Source of the DNA: Planctomycetaceae bacterium | GTDB lineage: Bacteria; Planctomycetota; Planctomycetia; Pirellulales; Pirellulaceae | Length of the DNA: 62,447 nt | Assembly (NCBI GenBank): GCA_947463915.1 | Contig: CANHVO010000006.1 | Span: forward strand, 1 to 62,447 | Direction of reading: 5' to 3' | Shown here: positions 21,001 to 26,194 of the stretch, one piece after another | Numbering within the stretch: position 1 is the stretch's first letter | Layout: every line of letters starts with the position of its first letter | The notes under the pieces: model-generated | Database searches by the model: none | What the model saw: the letters and a program-made list of their open reading frames with translations, nothing else | What the model was told of the DNA's origin: nothing | Translations under genes and position numbers: made by a program

Positions 21001-21299
21001 TGAATCCCGGACAGAGTGTTTACATCCAGCGCGGTCGTATCATCAAACCGCAAAACGATTTCGCGAGGGCTTGTATTTAATACGGTCGCGCTAGCACCTG
21101 TACCCCCAAGCGCGATCATGGAGCCTTCGTTTGGCTGAACTCCAATGAGCTGAGGCCCCGCAGCCATTAGGTGGCGGGATTCTAAAGATTCCAAAAGCGA
21201 TTGCCGAATGGAAAGGTGTTTACGCTTTCTTTCGCGATCTTTTCTTGGGGTACTGTTGGAAAAGGAACTACTTCCGAAACCGACGGTAGTCATCGACAA
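6096..21299 (-). CDS. Giant secreted multidomain protein with C-terminal dockerin
   Basis: 5067 residues. The N-terminus is basic, then LLESLESRHLMA (about 35-46), like the LEPR-XLL motif at the start of giant planctomycete exported proteins. Residues 640-745 resemble a metallopeptidase domain, but the zinc site is degenerate (MRGVGVLLGLGN, 726-737). Several pre-peptidase C-terminal-like beta modules follow (for example 765-890). Long beta-helix-like stretches and at least four copies of a module of about 90 residues, with DGxTFxxxDGxxxVTFEFD-like segments, fill the middle. Near the C-terminus are GEVEDYY (about 4882) and a paired dockerin type I module (about 4895-4965: DVNADGGVSPLDVLQLVNYI and DVDGDGFVGPLDVITVINYI). 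It probably acts at or outside the cell surface through Ca-dependent docking; its ligand is unknown. The reading frame is intact over 15.2 kb. The next gene upstream is divergent (ffh). Confidence 0.93.
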   Translation of the reverse strand: MSMTTVGFGSSSFSNSTPRKDRERKRKHLSIRQSLLESLESRHLMAAGPQLIGVQPNEGSMIALGGTGASATVLNTSPREIVLRFDDTTALDVNTLSGIQVKRAGADGILDTAYLSTDLGTSGQVVLDFSASLPGQQGNGLELRFTQVARTFSVQGKPLSWPILSVEGNRINIEVNTLAGNKTTASDLIRAMSETENPLVASKVLVKRLRGAESTIIADTVPAGRILTLQGADTARVSSNLNSGNNFLQVEFLSTRPGTAGANTTIEFISRDFGGQVAPTVTVTGQAVRVEVNSNSRFLTTAQEVIDAINNSSEATAVVQARLVSGSPSARVGANFPTPTKLALTSGDDVSITPGFIGFGDSNREVVIRFAETLPDDFYLIDILGTGPFALRNTDGLPFNGGSSQSVRFDLDLGTTVQAVVPQPVVRGADGKLTQLRNQIFVYFNDDDLNPIEAVKTDFYQLIYTRDTLSGLDDISFRPTSVSYDASLNRATLVFNRFIDTFVDPTTLATLPVAAMRLRIGNSESPSNSPVPVINPAADPGSRFANATDLGSGWLTGPGAKAAIVNSEIKNTTTYNLDYPGANDEQGNRDNRYQHHITGVDADGIAIVSYNFASQLGTANSSVQLNTITEPQKNLVRQVMSLYERYLGVRFTESDNLGFTIAVGDMQAINPATSLTTVEANRPGFLTYAAGSLLSNPAQSAVIIDSQDFNRADDNLFGTELFRSFMRGVGVLLGLGNADELPQSTVQNNQPIADPNVEQVFPGNADIIHGQFVLRPEGKDIDLYKFSIPAQGGKLQLQIAAERQADSSLLDASLRLYRNEGTVSAPRWTEIAANEDYFSEDPRINLESVRGGDYIIGVSAKGNTSYNPQVEDSGIGGKSEGKYQLRIDYKPPAASSLVDLNGAATALDGDGNGRPGGVFNYWFVPSRQDRADVVPGTPDTSAYTVWVTKTPPVNDPTLPLPPLGTLARPYTTIAAALQDAGRAVSQDTTGRRAVTVRILGNTTNRAYEIGFNRFGAALADGETFDVPKNVTVMIDAGAIIKVGRARISSGSSTVSVDRSGGSLQLLGTPDTRVIVTSINDTVGIGVNPDRTPPAAAPGDWGGIDFRNRIDGSDETRTDKERNGLFLNAVVHSEIRFGGGQVVVDGVSQVITPIHMVDSRPSIVNNLITRSADAALAATPNSFKEDDFVDPRSQANGFFIPDYDRVGPEIHGNRVFNNTINGLFVKTRTGVAEALETLTVTARFDDIDLTHVIGENLVIAGKAGGGIVDTASPPTTVVVLNALAGAGSLTAGTFNYKLVYVDAAGNESLASMPTASATVLANSSIALSNLPTIVSGSPYVARRLYRSEATGAGTYRLVSQLNAVANTFVDNGTVTGSQLEPLTVKVRSRLDGGLVIDAGSILKLRGARIEVSDGGTLIAEGTPSLPIVFTSLNDSRYGFGGTFDTSNTRGTRQPDEGDWGGIFVGHGSSASLDYSRLSYGGGTTRVEGGFTSFNTIEVHQADFRLTNSRLENNAAGDESSPGSTRVGRGTNSAAAIFVRGSQPVLVNNRINDNEGPAISIDVNSLGPDLVNDPGRQSDLLSRTLDYSENQGPLVDGNRLSRNAINGMVVRGQTLTTQSVWDDTDIVHVVQNQITSDNFHTYGGLRLKSSATESLVVKFGGGTSLAGLNATGTPLDIDNRVGGSIQIVGQPNFPVILTSLSDDSVGAGFGIDGRSAFDTDNNDVTTGLVRLPTGPEVDRGTLIDNDVDVNLPGFFSFRPTAGGNNSFLSNSGITAQGTSQKFVNTDVIFDFTNYIDIGAVGNGFELANTTITLQPTLVSPDLVVSEGTFPGNNGVPVRWRVESRFDNGVSKLFNTLILNSDQPLGAIDFINYLDEDIQAPSDDFLYVTGTPGQPDFRAFTIDDFERVGFSHGGIYEQGVDLQNATYTGWSADRFRSLAGAIETTGTTYTLPGNINTANLPARNDSVLGPVNGLADVTTAFAWRVDPNATSARIMSFLELVPTAIQQVATPGAWQGVSAQTYSNDRNVGVVSERESARASAPSANDAPSTSQYLGQLAKLATSGDENARLGFEIQGVLNKPSDVDVYSFTANGRTEVWLDIDRTTTGLDTVVELVAADGTILALSNDSYLEETQPLTNPLYSTLSGNSANPLRKGSLIQVPRTSRGEARDDYGTNPKDAGMRVLLPGQANQASLYHVRVRSSNLTTSQSSDTPALRDPALVGNGLSKGSYQLQVRLSETQELPGTSISYADIRFSSTGVTLSGVPRHSPLVGETAEVQTTSNDSIQTAQPLGNIVQTDRQTISIAGNLSSNTDVDWYSFSIDYQSLISPLARYLSTVFDIDYADGIGRADMSMYLFRPTVTNNVLTGGTLIQFGENSNILDDRNTSLRGADNTDLGRGTTGSLDPFIGSVELPAGNYLLAVTNRSQVPTVLANRLNRTGNDNSGVRIQPINSGRFIVEDRVGDRLSAVAQGPITPSFLPQSSRIEYDLGDVPMYYIADRGQQSQVYLGNSFTGAATNSVGFNGEDLRDIAIRPNGDIRGFRSRELNSTDANAAYININSGTGATTVVGNFGIVTQQLVTTVNPTTPPIITIALGVQNFGVDVEALTFVEYEGGETGFLIANRSAGGGVKYTNNILYRFNPVTGQGLSDPARPDAFNRVTVGVPDPPDEIDGAGTNVTERGFIETNPPSGAVSTTIAVSEATEVRASTLALINDGDSVRVRDSASNQVVFFEFNAGPQFTLDLAPNANPPRRFNNGDFFTLNNVRYNVSSSPSSSSNVFYTPSMTNEQFVESLRNSIPSNIQVGFDGTRVNFVRDVVGLTGSFGTLNNSVVTDLLTSGNVTSGRIPVNFLAEDTAETIAVRLAQAISGAGFPGLSAAVDATNTNWVQVVGGTVLPTTPAAGSVGGAQRVGIAPGGLIRGIAGIDGALFAVSDNGGLYRVTANELASNRAGAIGSYVASSYQLQGIQFRGLTAGPANLQGGRYSNLLFGTDVNGRVYAFNRSGELQNVFANGQSSALLGSGATGLQGLAFSNLDYNLWHQTTQRGTDAGHGVPTPNDGSDTSSDGTTSWYFGFENPNGPSGNLHSNASFDAFSDPTRSPRFNNEPLVNTYNFPGGALGVLESQSFSLAGMVRQDLPTLYFNYFLDTDDSQSAASFATDSFRVYGSDDAGAWHLLTTNYTLETAIERTTNNLPGSTTAPGRAWRQARVDLGVLAGSQDVRLRFEFNTAGSMGFGTARAGGIEMQVVSGAELRDGQTLTVGGRQFEIEMGYTLVVPSGASLATGNRLTVMGVDFVFWNGTGTAPVGNVVRFNSSDTPDVVAQSIFAAVNSAVFTKPRQTINLDGPPRVDVSDVLNRATKIEVPGSSASLGAVSFTVTGGSINDNPLLTGVNDDRDVDLFSLNLEAGSTVVLATTSSTLDSYLRLFDASGNELAGGNNGVNQLDSNITFTVASSGLYYVGVSGAGNPRYSPSVFNSGTNGGSKGRYELAIDVTPRRNFSILGNRIQLDGATSVSVVNSPIILEGGAGLNDPSNVPIYIQQTDSEAIVASKVAAAFERALAGGSDRYATYAQRDRYIDITGLAVGSAGPFSVTTPRGEDSFSEYRTGFLPSTAPRALGNAFEGVYLDDFIIGLAERGETVTGASNDTSFVTVSSPGSDILVGPYQLEIRGGQEYGQPTLGGIRLVQSFEPNQQQSRSQTVKFNGSFRIADGQTIVLNDGINSVTLEFEDLSLPVNSSARGVRPGNLPVPYNSALNESGNVIASRVRDIINSSTVQSLISIAAVSVNGSVVGQDNDEISIVGTVTVTIPASIGVARSLLLDGDRNTVREQGQVVVENTRISNSSGFGITLRADARDAVSNAPNPGAVRNTVTLNNQRLLPGAVVVNNELVGNIGGGISIVGDTATGNVPAASVPFARIVNNTILGGTINTVTATPAATFEGDFYGLGSISFADFIPNGGYNPRANGGPVPIAGLQVPSNALNAPNYSGIGEPIAGQGAVSLGRGGSLVVQFTNNILTGSDDARADLAVYEVGSSEQVRVEVSPDGSNYTSVGFASFNNRYIDLDAFGFNSLSQLYFVRLTDVANDGAQSGDSVGADIDAVGAISSRPGQTFIPLGTGIRVGANASPTLMNNIVANHVTGISVDASSTSTVIGATLYQGNTANSGGSAPLGQFATIVPNGVPLFTNAATGNLYPVPNSAAIDATIDTLVDRSALLSVKQPLGLAASPIVAPSTDINGMLRVDDPSVETPPGLGEGIFKDRGAADRADFAGPSAISVYPFDNDALGADKNPALGIVELANQTFTYFDFQILDTSQVGNKTQGTGVNPLSVTSSSILLYKNGQILVEGLDYRFGFDSTSNIIRLTPLAGIWDREAVYQARFINTNESAITLVAPKNIVDGTIYTVLDSTNFSTRFELDTGIRLAVPSSIDGFTTAAVDGTTFRVDDGFRSVTFEFDDNANVRPNNVQILISTQDPPSVLAEKVAATIRNAGLNLTAKAIGGSELQILGGSLVNVFAEDSQMTVTGRAGTTPGYGLQIPTTNGLPVGVADGQRFTIQRGNTTLVFELDDNGTIGANNIRVPLNTGSTAGFAAGIVSAINGANLGLTAVALPGGLISVGTQSDLRIQASSTALLVVGTPGQGASIPVTIDLTQITTSEEVAEALSKAIVASNLPGVRLTQLASTILIEGARGLAGLGVGPVSGIRDRAGNAMRATEINGQTLVTIFLGQGLDYGDAADPIYATKKASNGPRHVVVNGFSLGPTVTADADARLIDLDSDDGVTVGALTASFGGSIVVNVQGIITGSRPAFISAWLDANGNGTFESTEKIPVSGRIGEGNNTISIPRTIIPGTSKTNGPVALRVRLSSRENIPVPNGTALQLGPTGVWPNGEVPDGEVEDYYVNINRNPYTNQSNRLDVNADGGVSPLDVLQLVNYINANGSGLLPFPALNTPPYLDVDGDGFVGPLDVITVINYINSQTSGGGVGGEGEGPASDRWVSAASYAAPEVTTKPSNEVRTPSRVEASRAIQTLDSYLASVSSNIGPALAVDQLDWSSVLPTEDSTEEKDSGLALNLAIDDILGSLI

Positions 21300-21878
21300 A
21301 CCTCAATCAGGTGCCATAAACAAGGGCCAAAACATTAAGCGAAACAATAGTGACTCGCAATTTCGAGTCTAATTCGCGTCGCAAGCATTGCAACGAATCA
21401 AGTGCAGTTAGATGCGACTTCCTGGTTTGCAAGTCGTTTTAAATCCACTACTTGCTACCAAAAAGCCCTACAACTGGCACGATCCACACAATTGAATGCT
21501 TGGCTTGGAGGGGGGGGGAGCTGCAAAAGTTCCCCTTTCGGGCTCGATGTGACTCTAATCGCAAAAAAGTGCTCAAGTCGGGTTTTGTACGCTTTCTGGA
21601 CCATCCGAATAAGCTCTGCACCACAGAATCCCGCTCTTTCCGGTTCCTAAGAACCACTATTCCCAAGTTCTCAAAGCTTTTCCAATCTAAGACTAGCTCT
21701 AGTTTTCGCTGAAATTGCCAAAAGACCTCAAAATTCGAGCACGAGTCTTTCGGAGATTCATGCACCCGAATACAAATTACAGGACGACAACATGTTTTCA
21801 GGGGGCGGTAGCCCTCCCGTCTTCGCTGCCATTTGTCTAATTCCTTCACTATTCCCTTCTTCAAAACCATCAATAAAA
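21300..21878. other. 579-bp divergent intergenic region, no gene seen
   Basis: It lies between the giant gene (minus) and ffh (plus), so promoters for both should be here; I could not pick a convincing -35/-10 pair. It holds a nine-G run (21510-21518). Short reading frames on both strands lack coding character. I looked for a 4.5S SRP RNA because of ffh and did not see the conserved GGAA-tetraloop core. Confidence 0.5.
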
Positions 21879-23351
21879 ATGTTTCAGTCGCTTCAAGAAG
21901 GCCTACAAGTCGCTTTCCAATCGCTCCGAGGCAAAGGGAAACTTACGGAAGCCAACATGCGTGATGGTTTGGCCATGGTTGAAAAATCCATGGTCGAGGC
22001 TGACGTCAATATTGATGTGGTTCGGAAATTCATGGCCGACGTCTCCGATGCTGCCGCGGGACGAAGAGTCCTGCTTTCGCTTCGCCCCCATGAAGAATTG
22101 GTCAAAATCGTTTACGAAGAGCTGGTCTCCCTCCTCGGACCCGTAGATAACGCGATTCCCATGCGCCGCGGCGAACTGACCACCATTATGATGTGTGGCC
22201 TTCAGGGGGCAGGAAAAACAACAACCTGCGGAAAACTGGCCCTGCTCGTCAAAGAAAAGAAACTAAAACCTTTCCTAATCGCCGCTGACTTGCAGCGGCC
22301 AGCCGCTATCGAGCAACTCCATGTGCTTGGAACGCAGCTAAACGTAGGTGTCTTTAGCAAAGTCGGCGCTAGTGATCCAGTTGCGGTTTGCCGTGAAGGA
22401 CTCGCTGCAGCCAAGGCTGCCGGGGCAGACGTTGCAATTTTCGATACCGCAGGGCGATTGGCTATCGATCAAGAATTGATGGACCAGCTCAAGCAAATCG
22501 ACAAGCAAATCGCACCACAACAGGTTTTTTTGGTGGTCGACGGGATGACTGGCCAAGATGCGGTCAATAGTGCGAAGGCATTCAATCAAGCTCTGACGCT
22601 CGATGGCGTCATCATGACAAAACTGGATGGCGACGCTCGCGGTGGAGCACTGCTGAGCGTAAAGGCGGTGACACAGGTTCCGATCAAGTTCATCGGGACC
22701 GGTGAGCATATGGACGCTCTGGAACCGTTCCGACCTGAAGGGATGGCGAGCCGGATCCTCGAAATGGGCGACATTCTGGAAGTTGCTCGCGAAGCGCACA
22801 AGCTCATCGATGAAAAAGAGCGAAAGCAGCTCGAAGAGCGGATGTCCAAGGGGATTTTCACCCTGGGGGACTTCCGCGATATGATGCAAAAGCTCAGAAA
22901 ACCTGGGTTAATGACCAAAATGCTGACCCTCATGCCTGGCATGGGCGACCTGTCCAAAATGATGGCCAACGCAGATAGCGACAAAGAAATGCGTCGGCTC
23001 ACGGGCATCGTCGACTCCATGACCCCAGAGGAACGCAAAAATCCAAAGGTCATTGATCCATCCAGGAAAAATCGAATTGCCAAAGGTTGCGGTGTTCAAC
23101 CAAATCAAGTGAGTGACTTGGTCAAACAGTTTGAAATGCTGGCCCCAATGCTCCAGATGGCGACTTCAGGCAGCATGGGGGACAAAATGAAAATGCTCCA
23201 GCAAATGCAAGGAATGATGGCGAATAACCCCAACAACCCAATGGAGGGGATGCGAGTTAAGCAAAGTACCGGAAAACGCCTGACCCCAAAAGAGCGAGAA
23301 AAGATGCAAAAGGAGCGAGAAAGGCTCCTGCGGAAGAAAAAACGGGGCTAA
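21879..23351 (+). CDS. ffh: Signal recognition particle protein Ffh (SRP54)
   Basis: 490 residues from the ATG at 21879. This start is preferred to an in-frame ATG at 21792 because MFQSLQEGLQVAFQSL is the usual Ffh beginning. The N domain is followed by the G domain with GLQGAGKTTTCGKLA, DTAGRLAIDQELMDQL, TKLDGDARGGALLS and GTGEHMDALEPF, and then the Met-rich M domain with RNA-binding SRKNRIAKGCG and repeated MQ/MM segments. It binds 4.5S RNA and signal sequences and, with FtsY, targets nascent membrane proteins to the translocon. rpsP and trmD follow on the same strand. Confidence 0.97.
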   Translation: MFQSLQEGLQVAFQSLRGKGKLTEANMRDGLAMVEKSMVEADVNIDVVRKFMADVSDAAAGRRVLLSLRPHEELVKIVYEELVSLLGPVDNAIPMRRGELTTIMMCGLQGAGKTTTCGKLALLVKEKKLKPFLIAADLQRPAAIEQLHVLGTQLNVGVFSKVGASDPVAVCREGLAAAKAAGADVAIFDTAGRLAIDQELMDQLKQIDKQIAPQQVFLVVDGMTGQDAVNSAKAFNQALTLDGVIMTKLDGDARGGALLSVKAVTQVPIKFIGTGEHMDALEPFRPEGMASRILEMGDILEVAREAHKLIDEKERKQLEERMSKGIFTLGDFRDMMQKLRKPGLMTKMLTLMPGMGDLSKMMANADSDKEMRRLTGIVDSMTPEERKNPKVIDPSRKNRIAKGCGVQPNQVSDLVKQFEMLAPMLQMATSGSMGDKMKMLQQMQGMMANNPNNPMEGMRVKQSTGKRLTPKEREKMQKERERLLRKKKRG

Positions 23352-23457
23352 GAAGCCACTCAAATCAAAAAATAGGGGAAATACGTCTCCACATGCTCAA
23401 CCGGAGTCGTTATCATTTCCTCCCTCGCAAACTCAATTTTCACGGAGAATTAGCACA

Positions 23458-23781
23458 GTGTCGGTTCGTATTCGAATGAAGCGTTTGGGCAGAAAAAATC
23501 GCCCGTTTTATCGTCTTTGCGCCATCGATCAGCGTTGCCCACGCGACGGTCGAGTGTTGGAAGAACTGGGCCATTATGACCCAATGTGCAAGGAAGTTGA
23601 CGCCCGAGCCATCATCAAGGGTGAACGAATCGACTATTGGCTCAGTGTTGGTGCTCAGCCTAGCGAAAACGTTCAGGTACTCATCAAGAAGTACGGCTCC
23701 AAGGGAACTCACTTGCAGCAGCAAGCAGATGCGTTGGCTCGAATCGGTGTAGTCGCCAAACAACCAGTTGCCGCGTCATAG
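23458..23781 (+). CDS. rpsP: 30S ribosomal protein S16
   Basis: 107 residues, matching bS16: SVRIRMKRLGRKNRPFYR at the N-terminus, then GRVLEELGHYDP and ERIDYWLSVGAQPSE. The start is GTG at 23458, supported by GGAGA at 23444-23448 and by the family N-terminus. It lies about 106 bp after ffh and 8 bp before trmD, so rpsP and trmD are probably co-transcribed. The C-terminal 25 residues are a short variable tail, as is common for S16. Confidence 0.97.
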   Translation: MSVRIRMKRLGRKNRPFYRLCAIDQRCPRDGRVLEELGHYDPMCKEVDARAIIKGERIDYWLSVGAQPSENVQVLIKKYGSKGTHLQQQADALARIGVVAKQPVAAS

Positions 23782-23789
23782 CGACCGCT

Positions 23790-24491
23790 GTGCGATTTGA
23801 CATTATCACTCTCTTCCCGCAAATTTTCGCGGGATATCTCACCCAAAGTTTGCTTGCCAAGGCAATCGATCGTGGATTGGTAGAAATCCATATCCACGAT
23901 TTGAGAGAGTGGTCGACCGACACCAAACATCACAAGATTGATGATAAACCCTACGGTGGTGGCCCCGGTATGCTCATTTGTGTCGACCCGGTGGTTCATT
24001 GCGTCGAAGCTGTCCAGCAAATGTCGGAGAAACCTGGGGTTGTCGTTATGATGACTCCCCAAGGAGATAGATTGGACCAGCGTCGTGTGGAGGAAATCGC
24101 ACGCTTCGAGAGAATGATTTTGCTCTGTGGTCGGTATGAAGGATTCGACCAGCGCGTTATTGATATCCTTGCCCCGTTAGAGCTCAGCGTCGGTGACTAC
24201 GTCTTGAATGGCGGTGAAGTTGCTTCGATGGTCGTGGTGGATTCCACTGTTCGAATGATTCCGGGCGTCCTAGGAGACGAGCAAAGCAGCTGGGACGATT
24301 CCTTCTCGCGGGGCAACAGGATGCTGGAGTTTCCGCAATACACCCGTCCCGCTGAGTTCCGAGGACACACAGTACCTGATGTTCTATTGAGCGGTGATCA
24401 CAAACGGATCGCAAATTGGAGAGCGGAACAATCTCTCAATAAAACCAAGCTCAGGCGCAACGACTTGTTCGACAAAGAAGGCGACGCGTAA
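23790..24491 (+). CDS. trmD: tRNA (guanine37-N1)-methyltransferase TrmD
   Basis: 233 residues, GTG start, 8 bp after rpsP. TrmD methylates G37 next to the anticodon and prevents +1 frameshifting. It is a SPOUT-fold protein: the knot signature is seen in PYGGGPGML, CGRYEGFDQRV and GDYVLNGGEVASMVVVD, and the C-terminal domain has DDSFSRGNRMLEFPQYTRP and VLLSGDHKRIANWR, as in the family. The usual rimM between rpsP and trmD is absent, and no rplS follows. Confidence 0.97.
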   Translation: MRFDIITLFPQIFAGYLTQSLLAKAIDRGLVEIHIHDLREWSTDTKHHKIDDKPYGGGPGMLICVDPVVHCVEAVQQMSEKPGVVVMMTPQGDRLDQRRVEEIARFERMILLCGRYEGFDQRVIDILAPLELSVGDYVLNGGEVASMVVVDSTVRMIPGVLGDEQSSWDDSFSRGNRMLEFPQYTRPAEFRGHTVPDVLLSGDHKRIANWRAEQSLNKTKLRRNDLFDKEGDA

Positions 24492-24520
24492 GTAGGCGAC
24501 GCGTAAGTAGGCAACGCTGT

Positions 24521-24633
24521 GAAGCATTTTGCGTTGCTAAAGACAGGCTTTTAAGTAGCGAAAGTCGTCAAGACTTTCGGTTGCATCGCCTAAACCGCCG
24601 AAACTCTTGACGAGTTTTGCTACAAAATGCTTC
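24521..24633. repeat. Inverted repeat of the GTAGCGAAAGTCGTCAAG family, copy 1
   Basis: Outer arms GAAGCATTTT (24521-24530) and AAAATGCTTC (24624-24633) enclose inner arms starting GTAGCGAAAGTCGTC (24555-24580) and ending GAGTTTTGCTAC (24598-24623), which pair with a few mismatches. A second copy lies at 41659-41737. This copy has about 24 extra bases between the left outer and inner arms. Confidence 0.8.
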
Positions 24634-24746
24634 AAAGCGCTCGTAAGGAGGGGGGCGTCTTGTTCACTGCCGATGGTCAAGCAGATGCAGATGCCGATGG
24701 CGAAGCAGATGCCGATGGCGAAGCAGATACTGTTGAGCTAAAGTAA
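24627..24746 (+). CDS. Possible 39-residue acidic repeat peptide (weak)
   Basis: An ATG formed inside the right arm of the preceding inverted repeat opens a frame of 39 codons ending TAA. It includes an 18-bp unit repeated twice (GATGCCGATGGCGAAGCA) that gives an Asp/Ala/Glu-rich stretch (ADADGEADADGEAD). A purine-rich GGAGGGGGG run lies inside the frame, not before the start. This is most likely a simple-sequence expansion without a gene; it is listed because the frame is open and the repeat is real. Confidence 0.15.
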   Translation: MLQSARKEGGVLFTADGQADADADGEADADGEADTVELK

Positions 24747-24788
24747 CGCACTGATTGAAGAACGTGTTTTGTTTTCAATGCCCTCTCA

Positions 24789-25934
24789 ATGTCGGAGTTT
24801 CGAATGTTCCTCGTCTCTCGTTTGTTCACCACGCGGCTTCGGTGCATTGCACTTGGATTCATCCTTTTGGCAATTCCTCTTCGCGGCTTTTCAAATGCGC
24901 AGGAATCGGCCATTTTGTCTTCCGAGTTCATTTACGAGAAAGCCCCATTCCCCAGTTGCCATGCATCGACGATTGTTGAAACGAATGATGGGGCGCTTGT
25001 GGCCGCATGGTTTGGCGGCCAGCATGAAAAGGCACCTGATGTGGGAATATGGGTGTCGCGAAAGATCGATCAAGTTTGGACCGTTCCAGTTGAAGTTGCC
25101 AATGGAGTGCAGTATCAAAAACTCGATGGCACGATTGTCCGTCACCCCACCTGGAATCCAGTTCTCTTTCAGCCAAAGAACGGGCCGCTGCTCTTGTTCT
25201 ACAAAGCCGGGCCTGACCCTCAACGTTGGTGGGGGATGGTGACGGAATCTGCAGACCAGGGCAAGACATGGGCAACGCCGCGACAGTTGCCCGAAGGAAT
25301 TCTTGGCCCAATTAAGAACAAGCCGATCGAGCTAGCCAATGGAGATATTCTTTGTCCTAGTAGCACTGAGTCACCCACAACGAATTTATGGCAAGTGCAC
25401 ATGGAGGTCACGTCAGACCATGGGCTAACATGGAAGAGGTCGGACGCACTGAATGATGGCGTCGCCTTTGGAGCGATTCAACCTAGTTTGTTGAAACTGG
25501 CTGGAATGGAACTATTGGCTGTCGGTAGAACGCAACAAGGATCGGTTTTTCAAATGCGATCGAACGACAGCGGTCGAACTTGGGGGCAGATGCAGGCCAG
25601 TACGCTACCTAACCCAAACTCGGGTATCGACGCAGTCACGCTGAATGATTCCAAGCACTTATTGGTCTACAACCATGTGCAGACGGAGCCTGGTGTCTGG
25701 AAGGATCGATCTCCGCTCAATGTCGCTTTTTCAACGGACGGCGTTGCGTGGCAGGCTGCGTTGGAGCTTGAAAATGCTGCCAAGGAAGAGTTCAGTTACC
25801 CCGCAATCCTTCAGACGCGGGATGGCCTTGTTCATATTACCTACACTTGGAATCGCAAGAAAATCAAGCATGTCGTAGTGGATCCCAAGAAAATCGTGCC
25901 AAAACCATACACTGGTGGGAAATGGCCGAAATAA
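24789..25934 (+). CDS. Exported sialidase-like (BNR/Asp-box) protein
   Basis: 381 residues with a signal peptide (hydrophobic core CIALGFILLAIPL, then a likely cut after GFSNA). Three Asp-box motifs are visible (ADQGKTW, SDHGLTW, NDSGRTW), as expected of a six-bladed beta-propeller of the sialidase/BNR_2 family. The early ASTIVETNDGALVAAWFGG and WNPVLFQP segments also match that family. It may cleave sialic-acid-like or other sugars outside the cytoplasm, but many members are not true sialidases and the substrate is uncertain. An in-frame ATG at 24804 is an alternative start. The gap to trmD carries an inverted repeat. Confidence 0.85.
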   Translation: MSEFRMFLVSRLFTTRLRCIALGFILLAIPLRGFSNAQESAILSSEFIYEKAPFPSCHASTIVETNDGALVAAWFGGQHEKAPDVGIWVSRKIDQVWTVPVEVANGVQYQKLDGTIVRHPTWNPVLFQPKNGPLLLFYKAGPDPQRWWGMVTESADQGKTWATPRQLPEGILGPIKNKPIELANGDILCPSSTESPTTNLWQVHMEVTSDHGLTWKRSDALNDGVAFGAIQPSLLKLAGMELLAVGRTQQGSVFQMRSNDSGRTWGQMQASTLPNPNSGIDAVTLNDSKHLLVYNHVQTEPGVWKDRSPLNVAFSTDGVAWQAALELENAAKEEFSYPAILQTRDGLVHITYTWNRKKIKHVVVDPKKIVPKPYTGGKWPK

Positions 25935-25995
25935 AATAGTTGTCACAGCAGATTCCATTGCGTCGGTATGAATTTGCTACTCGCCCGGTGCGTTT

Positions 25996-26147
25996 GGAGG
26001 CCGTCTCACTTTTGAACCCAACAAAACGCTTGGGGTAAATTGGGAGGGCGAGGCTCCTGCCGAGCCATTTACGCATCAAGCTCGGCAGGAGCCTCGCACT
26101 CCCGTTGAAATTGCAAGCAAATCCAACAAGAAAGTGAGACGGCCTCC
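25996..26147. repeat. Nested double inverted repeat
   Basis: Outer arms are perfect 17-bp complements: GGAGGCCGTCTCACTTT (25996-26012) and its reverse complement (26131-26147). Inside lies a second pair of 24-bp arms, left GGGAGGGCGAGGCTCC... (26042-26065) and right GCTCGGCAGGAGCCTCGC... (26080-26103), matching at 23 positions. One inner arm recurs at 1314-1337. The element ends about 48 bp before the sigma factor start. Confidence 0.88.
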
Positions 26148-26194
26148 TTGCCCGGTGGGCTAGCCAGGGCAGCCTGAGTTTCCGTCTCAGAATA

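Noticed and set aside
21510-21518. Phase-variable nine-G tract
   Set aside because: It is not inside a supported gene and lies too far from the ffh start to be a clear promoter switch.
21300-21878. 4.5S SRP RNA gene next to ffh
   Set aside because: The conserved core with the GGAA tetraloop and AGCAG-like internal loop is not seen in this stretch.
24677-24931. Minus-strand frame ending in Ser-Ala-Ser-Pro repeats
   Set aside because: It is the antisense reading of an 18-bp simple repeat and overlaps the start of the sialidase gene.
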